The position numbers and the translations under genes are program-made. From Bacteroidales bacterium M7 (lineage in GTDB: Bacteria > Bacteroidota > Bacteroidia > Bacteroidales > Muribaculaceae): a stretch of DNA of 64,000 nucleotides. The notes under the pieces are model-generated. The model did no database searches, was not told the origin of the DNA, and saw only the letters and a program-made list of their open reading frames with translations. This document shows, one piece after another, positions 45,070 through 53,781 of this stretch. Each line of letters opens with the position of its first letter. The first letter of the stretch is position 1. The stretch is taken from NCBI GenBank assembly GCA_001689515.1, contig LUJR01000045.1, forward strand, positions 91,272-155,271, read 5' to 3'.

Positions 45070-45837
45070 TTATTCAAAGTAGAATGAGACCACCACCATG
45101 TTGGAGGTGACCTTGGAGAGGCTGTTGGTAAATGCGATGAGCGACGGCTGGTCGGCGAGGGTGGGACGGTCAGTCTGGAGTATGTTTGCCATGCCGAAGC
45201 AGAATTTCACCTCAGGGATGAGCTTGAAGAACGGCAGATAGAAGTCGCATCCGAAGCCGACGGTCAGGTAGTAGTCGGTGCTTTTGAGCGACAGGATGTC
45301 CATGGCGGGTTTCTTGCCGACGTCAAAGGCGGGCATCACTCCGCCGACGATGTAGGGGCGCAGGTTGCGCCAGCGGCGCGCGGCATACTTGAGGTCTATG
45401 GGGAGCACGATGTAGGTGCTCTTGATGTCGACGCTTTCGGTGACCCCTTCGTGGGGACCCGGGAGAGCGTTGTAGAACTTGACCGTGCGGCTGCCGAACC
45501 ATAGTCCGGGTGAGAACCTGACGCTGAAAAAGTCGTTGAGGCGGAAGTCTATCAAGCCGTTGATACAGAAGCCTGGGGCATAGCTGGGCTGTTCGGCAAA
45601 CCATTGACGCTTGTCGCCGTCGGTCAGGATGCCGTTGTTGGTCAGGTTCAGACCCTCGGTGTGCATGCCCACGGAAAATCCCAGATGCCAGGCGCGATTG
45701 TCGGCATAGGGGCGGTTGAGCAGCTTGTCGTCCTTGTATTGGGCTGCCGCCCCGGGGCTGCCGAGGGCTGATAGCAAGAATATTAGTATGCCGACACCCG
45801 TGATTGGGCGGGTAAGGGCTGAGATAAGCTTATTCAT
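45070..45837 (-). CDS. porT: PorT, type IX secretion outer membrane barrel
   Basis: The 255-residue protein has a signal peptide (ending PGAAAQ), then NRPYADNRAWHLGFSVGMHTEGL and repeated barrel strands (FFSVRFSPGLWFGSR, YIVLPIDLKYAARRW, YLTVGFGCDFYLPFFKLIPEVKF), finishing with VVVSFYFE. This agrees with PorT, needed for T9SS assembly near the Sov channel. In Porphyromonas porT is not next to porP; here it begins the operon, 27 bases after nhaC. Confidence 0.82.
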   Translation of the reverse strand: MNKLISALTRPITGVGILIFLLSALGSPGAAAQYKDDKLLNRPYADNRAWHLGFSVGMHTEGLNLTNNGILTDGDKRQWFAEQPSYAPGFCINGLIDFRLNDFFSVRFSPGLWFGSRTVKFYNALPGPHEGVTESVDIKSTYIVLPIDLKYAARRWRNLRPYIVGGVMPAFDVGKKPAMDILSLKSTDYYLTVGFGCDFYLPFFKLIPEVKFCFGMANILQTDRPTLADQPSLIAFTNSLSKVTSNMVVVSFYFE

Positions 45838-45864
45838 CTATAATGAAACGTGCAAACTGTCAGT

Positions 45865-47322
45865 TTATTGCGACATCGGGGCGGTAATTGTTGCAGGTCG
45901 CCTGAGTTTTGGCGATTCGGGTATCTTGTATCCGAGTCGTGTAATCAATATGGAGAATAGAGGGGTGAGATAATTGAAGAAGCAAAACGGTGCGTAGGCG
46001 AGAGTGGCTACACCGAGCACCGCCGATTGCGCCAGCCCGCACGAGTTCCATGGGATGAGCACTGATGTTACTGAAATGCTGTCTTCCATCGAGCGGCTGA
46101 GAAGGCGCTTTTCCAATCCGAAGCTACGATAGAGCGAGCGGTACATGTTGCCGGTTATGATGAGCGAAAGGTACTGGTCGCCGGTCAGGCAATTCATTGA
46201 GAGTCCGCTACATAGCGTGGCTCCTACGATGGATGTGCGAGACCTCATGCGCCGCGTGAATGCGTCGGTGAGGCGGCTGAGCATGCCGGTGCCTATCATT
46301 GCCGCTCCGAATATCATGGCAGAAAGTATCAGCCATATGGTGGGAAGCATGCCTAAGACGCCCGACGAGGTGATCAGGTCGTCAAGCGCGCTGTTGCCGG
46401 TAGTCAGACTTATGCCTGACCAGATAGTGCGCGCTACCTCCGCGAAGTGCATGTCAAGCTGAGGCTGTAATATGAAGATACCGGCGATGCCGGCTATGGA
46501 GGCGGCAATCATCACCCATATCGACGGGATGCGCAAGGCGATGAGCGCTAAGGTTATGGCTGGGATGACGAGCGTCCAGGGAGTGATGTTGAATGTAGAG
46601 CCGAGCGCGTCGAGCATTGCTGCCGTCTGTGATGCCGGGGCGGGGGTGAAGCACCATCCGGCTATCAGATATATGAGCAGCGCGACAGTCATTGCCGGGA
46701 CGGTGGTTATGATCATGTAGCGGATGTGATCGAACAGGTCGACGCCTACGGTCGAGGACGCGACGACGGTAGTGTCGCTTAGCGGAGACACCTTGTCACC
46801 GAAATATGCGCCAGAGATGATGGCTCCGGCTATCCACGGGTCGCTGAACCCCATGGCTTCGCCTATGCCCATGAAGGCTATGCCTATGGTGGCGATGGTG
46901 GTCCACGAGCTGCCTGTCATCACCGATATGAGCGCGCATGTGGCACATGCTACCACTAAGAATGTATGGGGATTGAGGATGTTGAGACCGAATGTTATCA
47001 GCGTGGGCACGACTCCTGACAGCATCCACGATGAGGCTACAAGGGCTATGCAGATGAGTATAGGCACAGCCGGGAGGATCTGGGAGGCGCTGCGGCGCAT
47101 GCCCATCACAGCTCCGCGGCGCGAAACGGTGCGGGTGCCAAGTGCGAGTCCGTAGGCTATCGCGGACGCTGCCAGCAACAGAATCGGTCCCGCCGACAAT
47201 ACAGCTCCGCTTCCAGCCACGACAATGACGAGCGGAAACGCGATCAACAAGAAAATCAGAGGTATGAGCGATGCGGCAAGTGAAGGATAATTACGTGTGC
47301 CGCCAAATGAGAAAAATGTCAC
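45865..47322 (-). CDS. nhaC: NhaC-type Na+/H+ antiporter
   Basis: The 485-residue integral membrane protein has about 11-12 helices. Family marks are SSWTTIATIGIAFMGIGEAMGF, GAYFGDKVSPLSDTTVVAS and LIPWNSCGLAQSAVLG. No ATG fits the N-terminus. The longest frame begins at a TTG (47370) that overlaps the likely promoter, so the GTG at 47322 is preferred with modest confidence. It exchanges sodium for protons. The short gap to porT suggests it is read into the T9SS operon. Confidence 0.86.
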   Translation of the reverse strand: MTFFSFGGTRNYPSLAASLIPLIFLLIAFPLVIVVAGSGAVLSAGPILLLAASAIAYGLALGTRTVSRRGAVMGMRRSASQILPAVPILICIALVASSWMLSGVVPTLITFGLNILNPHTFLVVACATCALISVMTGSSWTTIATIGIAFMGIGEAMGFSDPWIAGAIISGAYFGDKVSPLSDTTVVASSTVGVDLFDHIRYMIITTVPAMTVALLIYLIAGWCFTPAPASQTAAMLDALGSTFNITPWTLVIPAITLALIALRIPSIWVMIAASIAGIAGIFILQPQLDMHFAEVARTIWSGISLTTGNSALDDLITSSGVLGMLPTIWLILSAMIFGAAMIGTGMLSRLTDAFTRRMRSRTSIVGATLCSGLSMNCLTGDQYLSLIITGNMYRSLYRSFGLEKRLLSRSMEDSISVTSVLIPWNSCGLAQSAVLGVATLAYAPFCFFNYLTPLFSILITRLGYKIPESPKLRRPATITAPMSQ

Positions 47323-47367
47323 AGTGTAGAGTAAATCAGTTTGGTTACATCGCAGGATTCTTCTCCA

Positions 47368-47375
47368 CAAAGTTA
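47368..47375 (-). promoter_or_regulatory. -7 promoter box for nhaC and possibly the T9SS operon
   Basis: The minus strand reads TAACTTTG. The predicted start is near 47361, about 40 bases before the GTG. No clear -33 box at the ideal distance. Confidence 0.4.
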
Positions 47376-47515
47376 CAAACTGTCAGCCGATTACGCGCTA
47401 TAGGTACGTATAAATCTCCCCAAAACCTCCCAATGAAAGTTAAAACATCATGCGAAACCGTAATTTTGGTACTAACAAATGCGATTTTGGTAATTGTGTG
47501 GAAACAGAATTTATG

Positions 47516-47523
47516 TAATTTTG
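47516..47523 (+). promoter_or_regulatory. -7 promoter box for the DUF362 gene
   Basis: TAATTTTG matches TAnnTTTG, with ATTG 18-20 bases upstream as a partial -33. The predicted start is near 47530, 20 bases before the ATG at 47550. Confidence 0.45.
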
Positions 47524-47549
47524 CAACAATCACAAATATGCATATTGCT

Positions 47550-48536
47550 ATGATAAAGAAAGCATTAACCACGTTGACATTAGGACTGTCTATGGCAGCT
47601 ATGTCATGCACGGCTCAGACTGCTGCTACCTCCGAGCCGGCGAAAGTCTATTTTACTTCTGAAATCACGCCTGAGTCGCTTCTCGCTGTGTTCAAAGCTC
47701 TGGGTGTCAAGCCTGAGGGCAAGGTGGCAGTGAAAATCAGCACCGGCGAATCATCAAAAACAAACCATCTGAGCCCGCAGCTGATAGAAAAATTAGTCAA
47801 GGAGGTTGACGGGACTCTCGTGGAATGCAACACTGCATATAACGGCAACCGCCGTCACACTGCCGACCACCTTAAGGCTATCGCAGAGCGCGGTTATGAC
47901 AAAATCGCTGCCGTTGACATCATGGATGCCGACGGGGACATGCTGCTGCCGATGCAGGATTCTACTTATTTCGCCGACAATCTCGTGGGCAAGCACCTTG
48001 CCAATTATGATTTCATGATCAATCTCGCCCATTTCAAGGGTCATCAGATGGGTGGCTTCGGCGGTGTGCTCAAAAACCAGAGCATCGGTGTGGCTTCGGC
48101 TGACGGCAAAGCCCGCATCCACTCCGCCGGTCTGACATCAAAAGCTGAGGATGCTTTCCTGAAACCTAAGAACGGTCAGGACGGTTTTTTGGAGTCCATG
48201 GCTGGAGCGGCGCAGTCGGTTGATACTTATTTCAAGGGCAAGAAGGGCATTGTCTATATCGACGTGATGAACAATATGTCAGTCGACTGTGACTGCAACG
48301 GCAATCCCGCCACGCCTGTCCTCAAGGACATGGGCATACTGGCTTCGCTTGATCCTGTGGCTCTTGACCAGGCATGCCTTGACCTCGTTTTCAACCACAA
48401 GCCCGGGGAAGGTGATGACAACCAGCCGCTTATCGAACGCATCAATACGCGCCACGGAACACACACCGTGGACTATGCCGAAAAGTTAGGTCTCGGCACC
48501 AAGAAATACGTCATCATAGACATCGACAAAAAGTAA
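47550..48536 (+). CDS. DUF362 lipoprotein
   Basis: The 328-residue protein begins at the ATG opening the lipoprotein signal (MAAMSCTAQ, Cys20); an ATG at 47538 is possible. The rest matches DUF362: KVAVKISTGES, YDFMINLAHFKGHQMGGFGGVLKNQSIG, GIVYIDVMNNMSVDCDCNG and LDPVALDQACLDLV. The family may bind metal or an iron-sulphur group through its Cys-rich CDCNG segment, but its role is unsettled. It is seven bases upstream of a TonB receptor gene, with which it likely works at the envelope. Confidence 0.82.
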   Translation: MIKKALTTLTLGLSMAAMSCTAQTAATSEPAKVYFTSEITPESLLAVFKALGVKPEGKVAVKISTGESSKTNHLSPQLIEKLVKEVDGTLVECNTAYNGNRRHTADHLKAIAERGYDKIAAVDIMDADGDMLLPMQDSTYFADNLVGKHLANYDFMINLAHFKGHQMGGFGGVLKNQSIGVASADGKARIHSAGLTSKAEDAFLKPKNGQDGFLESMAGAAQSVDTYFKGKKGIVYIDVMNNMSVDCDCNGNPATPVLKDMGILASLDPVALDQACLDLVFNHKPGEGDDNQPLIERINTRHGTHTVDYAEKLGLGTKKYVIIDIDKK

Positions 48537-48543
48537 TTTGCCC

Positions 48544-50406
48544 ATGAAGCACGCAGCGGTAATCACGTGGATATTATCGTCGTCAATATTTTCGGCTCTT
48601 GATTTATCGGGAGCCGAAAATGTAGATACGCTCCACACTCTTGGCGAAGTGGTAGTGACTGGCACCAACAGAGCCGTGCCTCAGAAGTTGCTTCCGTATA
48701 CGGTATCGGTCATCGACAACAGGCAGCTGGAATCGACAGGCAACACACAGGTGCTGTCGGCAATATCGGGCATGGTGCCGAGCCTGTTTGTGTCGCAGAG
48801 AAGCATATTCGGCTTCGGGGTGAGCAATGGAGGTTCGGGGCATATCAAGCTGCGCGGTGTCGGTGGCGACAGGGCGAGCGGAGTGCTGATGATGGTCGAC
48901 GGACAGCCGCAGTTTGCCGGCATCTACTCCCACCACATAGCCGATTTCTATGACAAGGATTATGTGGAGCGCGTGGAGGTGCTGCGCGGACCAGGCTCGG
49001 TGCTCTACGGTTCCAATGCCATGGCTGGCACCATCAATGTCATCACCAAGGATGCGCGCCATGACGGTGTGCGTACCACCGTGGAGTCGCAGAATGGCTC
49101 TTATAACACCTGGCTCTCGTCGGTGTCAAACACGGTGCGTTATGGGCGTTTTTCTTCGCTCGTGTCGCTGTCATATGACCGCACCGACGGCAACGTAGAC
49201 GGGCTTGACTTCAAGCAGGCAAGCGGCTACGCCAAGGTGGGTTATGAGTTTTCAGACCAATGGAAGGCTTATGCAGATTACACTCTGATGAATTTCCGCG
49301 GGGATGACCCGATATATCCCACGCTGTTTAATCCGCTGTCTACGGATGTCTACCACCAGAACGTCACGCGTGGCGAGGCGGCTCTGACTGCTACCAACCA
49401 TTACGGCAACACTTCGGGCAGCGCACGTGTGTATTATAACTATGGCAACCATTATGTGGATGATCCCCGCCACTTCCACAGCACGGATGACCGTCTGGGG
49501 GTCATCCTTTATCAGAACTTCCGACCGTGGAAAGGTGCGTCCGTGACCGGGGGATTTGATTTCGATGTGTATTCGGGCGAAATACCCATGTCGGGCGGCA
49601 ATGAGCACAAGGAGGGGTCGATGAGTACGATGGGGCGCAAGACCATAGTGGAGTATTCGCCTTATCTGACCCTGTCGCAGATGCTCTTTGGCGATGTGTT
49701 GAATATCAATGGCGGTCTACGCATGGCAAACAGCGACATGTTTGACACGCAATGGGTGCCGCAATTCGGTTTTTCGGTCAATCCCGGACGTGAGTGGACT
49801 CTGAAGGGCAACCTCGCTATGGGCTACCGCAATCCGTCGTTCCGCGAACTCTACCTTTACCGCATGGCTAATCCCGACCTGCAACCTGAGAAGATGATGA
49901 ACTATGAGCTGTCGGTAAGCAAATCTTTCTCGCGTTATTTTATGGGGGAGCTGACGGCATATTACAGCAAAGGTGCAGATATGATACAGACCGTCAATCA
50001 GAAAAACCAGAACACCGGCTCGTTTATCAACAAAGGCATAGAGCTGTCGGTTCGCAGTCATCCGCTTGACAATCTGTGGCTTACAGCTTCATATAGCTAT
50101 CTCCACACATCTCTCAACAACCTTGTCGGAGCTCCAAAAAATCAATACTTCTTAGGCGTGGAATGGCAGGCGTTGAAATGCCTCAATGTCGCTGCCGACC
50201 TCAAAGGCGTGGGCGATCTCTACGTTGCCGATGACATGCACAATCAGAGCTACGCCCTGCTCAACCTCAAACTCACATGGCAAGTCTGCCGCTACATCTC
50301 CCTCTTCACCCGCTTAGAAAACATCACCGACGCCCGCTACACCATCAACCGCGGCTACCCCATGCCCGGCTTCACCGCCTTAGGCGGCTTCCGCCTCACC
50401 CTGTAG
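48544..50406 (+). CDS. TonB-dependent receptor, small-ligand type
   Basis: The 620-residue protein starts at the ATG after a spurious TTG. It has a signal peptide, TonB-box-like region LHTLGEVVVTG, a plug domain (about 40-160, with VERVEVLRGPGSVLYGSNAMAGTINVITK) and a barrel with ARYTINRGYPMPGFTALGGFRLTL at the end. This length and C-terminus resemble BtuB/siderophore receptors rather than SusC, so a metal complex or cofactor is the likely ligand. It is in an operon with the DUF362 lipoprotein. Confidence 0.88.
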   Translation: MKHAAVITWILSSSIFSALDLSGAENVDTLHTLGEVVVTGTNRAVPQKLLPYTVSVIDNRQLESTGNTQVLSAISGMVPSLFVSQRSIFGFGVSNGGSGHIKLRGVGGDRASGVLMMVDGQPQFAGIYSHHIADFYDKDYVERVEVLRGPGSVLYGSNAMAGTINVITKDARHDGVRTTVESQNGSYNTWLSSVSNTVRYGRFSSLVSLSYDRTDGNVDGLDFKQASGYAKVGYEFSDQWKAYADYTLMNFRGDDPIYPTLFNPLSTDVYHQNVTRGEAALTATNHYGNTSGSARVYYNYGNHYVDDPRHFHSTDDRLGVILYQNFRPWKGASVTGGFDFDVYSGEIPMSGGNEHKEGSMSTMGRKTIVEYSPYLTLSQMLFGDVLNINGGLRMANSDMFDTQWVPQFGFSVNPGREWTLKGNLAMGYRNPSFRELYLYRMANPDLQPEKMMNYELSVSKSFSRYFMGELTAYYSKGADMIQTVNQKNQNTGSFINKGIELSVRSHPLDNLWLTASYSYLHTSLNNLVGAPKNQYFLGVEWQALKCLNVAADLKGVGDLYVADDMHNQSYALLNLKLTWQVCRYISLFTRLENITDARYTINRGYPMPGFTALGGFRLTL

Positions 50407-50414
50407 TTCATGGT

Positions 50415-51023
50415 TCAAGACAGAGATAATAGATGCTCAAACAAATCTCCGAGTTGTGAATAAGTGTAGGTGCGACCAGTTTGTTGACACTCTTCGCATG
50501 ATTTCTTTGCATGCTGGATTGCGTGCTCTATGCTGCCACCATGTTTCTCAAAATACGTATGCAATCCATGACATTTCTTAAAAAACTCAACCTCTTTAAA
50601 ATATGGACAATGTTTGTTGATGTCTTTTATGAGAGAATTTTGATCTGGGTAGAATTTTGAAGTGTATTCAAAATAATAAAGAAAAAAGAGCTCCGTACAC
50701 CGATGGGTTTCAAAAAATCTGATTTCGCAATGAATGCCTTTGCGTAGTTTGATGATTGGTTTTGAGTATTTTTGTCGGAGACGGAGATATTTTGATGCCT
50801 CTTTTGCATTATCTTTGTTATCTACATCTATTATGCAGAATATTTTTTCATATCCTGATTTGATGCCGTTCTCTATCCTTTTAGCAAATTCTTCTAAACT
50901 TGAATGTTTTGGAATTGAAGGTTCAATACGGACACCATGGAGTATGTCTTTGAGGGAATTGAGGTAGTAGAACTCGGTAGGTCCCTCTCCAATGATCATT
51001 ATGGGCTTCTTTTGGGTAGCCAT
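50415..51023 (-). CDS. RloB-like TOPRIM-fold protein of an AbiL-like pair
   Basis: The 202-residue protein matches the RloB pattern. IIGEGPTEFYYLNSL near the N-terminus (Glu13/Glu17) and IFCIIDVDNKDN (Asp66, Asp68) supply the E and DxD of a TOPRIM-type nuclease site. It starts six bases after the stop of the AAA ATPase gene. ATPase plus RloB pairs occur as the phage-abortive AbiL system and near restriction loci. Low GC compared with the neighbouring TonB receptor suggests recent gain. Confidence 0.78.
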   Translation of the reverse strand: MATQKKPIMIIGEGPTEFYYLNSLKDILHGVRIEPSIPKHSSLEEFAKRIENGIKSGYEKIFCIIDVDNKDNAKEASKYLRLRQKYSKPIIKLRKGIHCEIRFFETHRCTELFFLYYFEYTSKFYPDQNSLIKDINKHCPYFKEVEFFKKCHGLHTYFEKHGGSIEHAIQHAKKSCEECQQTGRTYTYSQLGDLFEHLLSLS

Positions 51024-51029
51024 AGTATT

Positions 51030-52307
51030 TTATTCAAGGTCAATAAAGAAAGAGCCAAAATCGGGTTTTGCTCCAAGTCGCCCTACTTCATAGGACTTGT
51101 GAAGAGACATGTTTTTATGTAATCCGAAAGAGTCTCCGCGGGAGTATTCGGAAGATGCGGAATGGGGGTTCTTATCGACAAACCATACGGTTCCTCTATT
51201 TTCGTTAAATGTATCTTCTGATAATAGAGCGGTTTCCTGGCTTGTGAAAATAAGTTGAGACTGATCTGAATTGAACAGGAAAACATTTAAATAATACATC
51301 AACAAATCATGGTGAAGATCTTCGCCTAGTTCGTCAAGAAGATATACATGGTTGGCAGTAATCATGTCATAGAGATGGCTCAACCGTTGGATATATTTTA
51401 TCGTACCCATTGACTGGAGATTCAATGGTACTTCAAACGATCCTTCATCTGACTCATTGGTGAATAAAACTGATTTCTCCACAGGATTAAGCAACCGCTC
51501 TTTGAATGTCTCGGGAATGTCGGAGTTGGCAATTTGTTCCTTTGCTTCTGCGGGCAGATTGCGTTCCTTTGTAACTAATCGGAAATTCATGATGTTAAGG
51601 TCGGCTTTTCTTAACATTATATCAAAGAATTGATGCTTCTTTTTGCTTGTAGATACAAGGCTTAACTCTTCGGTTATACCACGTTCCGAATCTCCATCGA
51701 TGTCATGATAGTGCTCTGTGATATATTTATGTAATTGGATGAAAGGTTCTATATCCTCTTTGAATGAATTTTTACGCCATACAGATAGGACACTGTGATT
51801 GTTGAGGGTGTTTTCAATAATGCTTGTCTGCGTAGCTTTGTGAAGTTTGAGACTCGGCCCAAATTCTATTTTTGCTTGGATTCCTTCCCCTATGAATTTA
51901 CGGTTATAGAAAAGAGAGCGTGACTTGTTGGGATAGTAGAATAGGTTTTCTTTCAATATAAATCGATTGTTGAATTCCAATTCGTAGTCATACCTTATAT
52001 CATTAGCATAAAAGGAGACGAACATTTTTACAGGCATTTCCTTAGTAAGCATAAATGGAAAATGTTTGGATATTTCCTCGGTTGAGTCTGTGGAGGGACT
52101 GATTAGTATATGGAAAATCTCATCTATGGCGACGAGTATGTTGGATTTGCCAGATGCATTTGCTCCATAGAATATTCCGAGCTTATACAGGTTGGTGCCG
52201 TCAGGCATTGTTGCCGTCATAACAGACGAAGGATTTTTTGCGGTGAAGTCGATCGTTTGTCTGTCCTTGACTGAAAGATAATTCTCAACCCAGAATTGGC
52301 GTATCAT
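51030..52307 (-). CDS. AAA15/21-type ATPase of an AbiL-like pair
   Basis: The 425-residue OLD/SMC-related ATPase has Walker A GANASGKSN at 48-56 and Walker B VYLLDELGEDLHHDLL near residue 320, followed by a switch region QLIFTSQETALL. The coiled central segment is typical of the AAA15/AAA21 group. In such pairs the ATPase senses a phage signal and licenses the TOPRIM partner (RloB, next gene). AT-rich composition agrees with a transferred module. A TACATTTG promoter box lies 27 bases upstream. Confidence 0.82.
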   Translation of the reverse strand: MIRQFWVENYLSVKDRQTIDFTAKNPSSVMTATMPDGTNLYKLGIFYGANASGKSNILVAIDEIFHILISPSTDSTEEISKHFPFMLTKEMPVKMFVSFYANDIRYDYELEFNNRFILKENLFYYPNKSRSLFYNRKFIGEGIQAKIEFGPSLKLHKATQTSIIENTLNNHSVLSVWRKNSFKEDIEPFIQLHKYITEHYHDIDGDSERGITEELSLVSTSKKKHQFFDIMLRKADLNIMNFRLVTKERNLPAEAKEQIANSDIPETFKERLLNPVEKSVLFTNESDEGSFEVPLNLQSMGTIKYIQRLSHLYDMITANHVYLLDELGEDLHHDLLMYYLNVFLFNSDQSQLIFTSQETALLSEDTFNENRGTVWFVDKNPHSASSEYSRGDSFGLHKNMSLHKSYEVGRLGAKPDFGSFFIDLE

Positions 52308-52333
52308 GTCCTTTAAATTTAGTATTTGCGTTA

Positions 52334-52341
52334 CAAATGTA
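52334..52341 (-). promoter_or_regulatory. -7 promoter box for the ATPase/RloB pair
   Basis: The minus strand reads TACATTTG. The predicted start is near 52327, giving a leader of about 20 bases. Confidence 0.45.
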
Positions 52342-52385
52342 ATGTAAATTGGTAATAAAACTCCATTTTAACTATGTTTTAACAC

Positions 52386-52421
52386 AAACCGTGCTGCTGA
52401 TGATTATCAGTAGCACGGTTT
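52386..52421 (-). terminator. Hairpin after the cupin gene
   Basis: AAACCGTGCTGCTGAT (52386-52401) pairs with ATCAGTAGCACGGTTT (52406-52421) with one mismatch and a four-base loop. The following U-run is weak (GTGTT). Confidence 0.65.
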
Positions 52422-52442
52422 ACATAATGGTTATATCGTAAA

Positions 52443-52853
52443 TTAGAGTAGGGTGGGGCGGTCGGTGATGAGGGCGTCATCGGCTGTGACGGCACCGAGG
52501 CTGCCTTCTTTTGCCTGGATGCAGATGTAGGTCATGGGGGCGGCGGAGGTGCATTTGAGATTTCGGTCGCTGGCAGTGGATATGCGGATCACTGAGCCTT
52601 CGGCTATGTCAAATGCGGTGTCGTCGACCTGGAAGCGGCCTGCGCCTGAGAGGATGATGTAGTTTTCTTCGTTGGCTTTGTGGCTGTGAAAGAAGGGGAC
52701 GGCTACGCCGGAGGGGAGGGTGCCGAAGGAGATTTCGCATGATGTGGCTCCGGTTGCGTCCTTGACAAACTGTTTGCCCTCGAATGTGTGGAGGTTTCCT
52801 ACTGTGGCGTGGGCGAATTTGTCGCCATTGTTGATGATTTTTACGTCGCTCAT
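52443..52853 (-). CDS. Single-domain cupin protein
   Basis: The 136-residue protein starts at the internal ATG (MSDVKIINNGDKF); the longer frame crosses the promoter. The cupin metal-site pattern is VPFFHSHKANEENYIILSGAGRF (His, His, Glu) with a second motif around ISTASDRNLKC. Ligand and reaction are unknown. It is divergent from an HxlR regulator and probably controlled by it. Confidence 0.82.
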   Translation of the reverse strand: MSDVKIINNGDKFAHATVGNLHTFEGKQFVKDATGATSCEISFGTLPSGVAVPFFHSHKANEENYIILSGAGRFQVDDTAFDIAEGSVIRISTASDRNLKCTSAAPMTYICIQAKEGSLGAVTADDALITDRPTLL

Positions 52854-52914
52854 AATTGTATCAGAGATAAATTGTTTAACTTTGCATTGGATAGCCACTA
52901 TTGATTTGATAGCG

Positions 52915-52946
52915 CAAAGTTATATCCTAAATTTTTAAAATACAAG
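52915..52946 (-). promoter_or_regulatory. -33/-7 promoter for the cupin gene
   Basis: Minus strand: CTTG (52943-52946, one off TTTG), 20-base spacer, TAACTTTG (52915-52922). The predicted start is near 52908. Confidence 0.55.
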
Positions 52947-52967
52947 AAGTTACATAAAAATCAACAG

Positions 52968-52983
52968 CTTACTTCAAAGTAAG
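52968..52983. promoter_or_regulatory. Probable HxlR operator
   Basis: CTTACTT-CA-AAGTAAG is a perfect 7-bp inverted repeat. It sits directly against a TAATATTG box (52984-52991) that precedes the hxlR-type start at 52995, so binding here would block that promoter. A half-site GAAGTTAC is near 52947. Confidence 0.55.
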
Positions 52984-52994
52984 TAATATTGATT

Positions 52995-53357
52995 ATGAAC
53001 GCGTTACCGCTTGAAGAAAATCTGAAAAAATATACCTGTATATCAGCATGCCCGGTGCGCAACGTTGTGTCGCGCTTCTCGGGCAAGTGGGCTATGCTTA
53101 TACTATGTGTGCTTGCCGAGAATTCATCCACTCGTTTCAACGCCATAAGCAAAGCCATCCCTGACATATCTCCTAAGGTGTTGACCGAAACGTTGAAAGG
53201 ACTTGAAAGAGACGGAATTGTTAGGCGTAAGGTGTATGCAGAAGTGCCGCCAAAGGTGGAATATTCATTGACGGATTTAGGGCATTCTCTGATGCCTCAT
53301 TTGCAAGGGATTATCGGTTGGGCAATGGAGAATTTTGACCGTTTTGCCCGCAGGTGA
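52995..53357 (+). CDS. HxlR-family winged-helix regulator
   Basis: The 120-residue protein begins MNALPLEENLKKY (ATG at 52995, after a TTG). The conserved CPVRNVVSRFSGKWAMLILCVL, FNAISKAIPDISPKVLTETLKGLERDGIV and VEYSLTDLGHSLMP define HxlR (DUF24). The Cys residues near the N-terminus (CISACPVR) could sense aldehydes or oxidation as in other members. It is divergent from the cupin gene with an operator-like palindrome between. Confidence 0.9.
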   Translation: MNALPLEENLKKYTCISACPVRNVVSRFSGKWAMLILCVLAENSSTRFNAISKAIPDISPKVLTETLKGLERDGIVRRKVYAEVPPKVEYSLTDLGHSLMPHLQGIIGWAMENFDRFARR

Positions 53358-53396
53358 CGAATGTATGGTTGCAGAATTGTGAGTCATTAGACGTGT

Positions 53397-53418
53397 AGGG
53401 ACATGCCGTGGCATGTCC
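53397..53418. repeat. Palindrome unit at the left edge of an element
   Basis: GGACATGCCGTGGCATGTCC with TGTAGGG outside. The element at 53419 follows directly, and the missing right half (CGGCATATCCCTAC) stands beyond it. Confidence 0.75.
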
Positions 53419-53781
53419 CAATGCTGTTGAATTAAAGTGCAGCTGCAGATAGATACGTCGGAGACGTATCAGTCGTGCGTAACCCCATGCACGGAGCGTC
53501 AGCGAACGTACATGGGGTCAGATGATATGCTATCATGATCAACCTCGGAGAGGTTGGGGCATACCCGCGTCCCTGCATCGTCATTTTTGTTTTCCATTTA
53601 AAATCAGTGACTTACACATAATCATGCGTACCACAACCTCTCCGAGGTTGATTTTACATGGGCATCCTGTACCCCCATGAACGTTCGCTGACGCTCCGTG
53701 CATGGGGTTAATCACAGCTTGCACGTCTCCGATGTACCTCTTATATTGGACTCATCGTCCTTGTCTAATTCAACAGCATTG
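53419..53781. mobile_element. 363-bp CAATG element with perfect 16-bp ends
   Basis: The ends CAATGCTGTTGAATTA (53419-53434) and TAATTCAACAGCATTG (53766-53781) are exact inverted repeats. The flanks TGGCATGTCC (53409-53418) and CGGCATATCC (53782-53791) match at eight of ten, a likely aged target duplication. Inside are AACCTCGGAGAGGTT and its complement, a long arm AACCCCATGCACGGAGCGTC with its complement near 53682-53709, and GATACGTCGGAGACGT shared with 5856-5929. It has no coding frame and accounts for most of the 470-base gap between hxlR and the DUF3037 gene. Confidence 0.85.
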
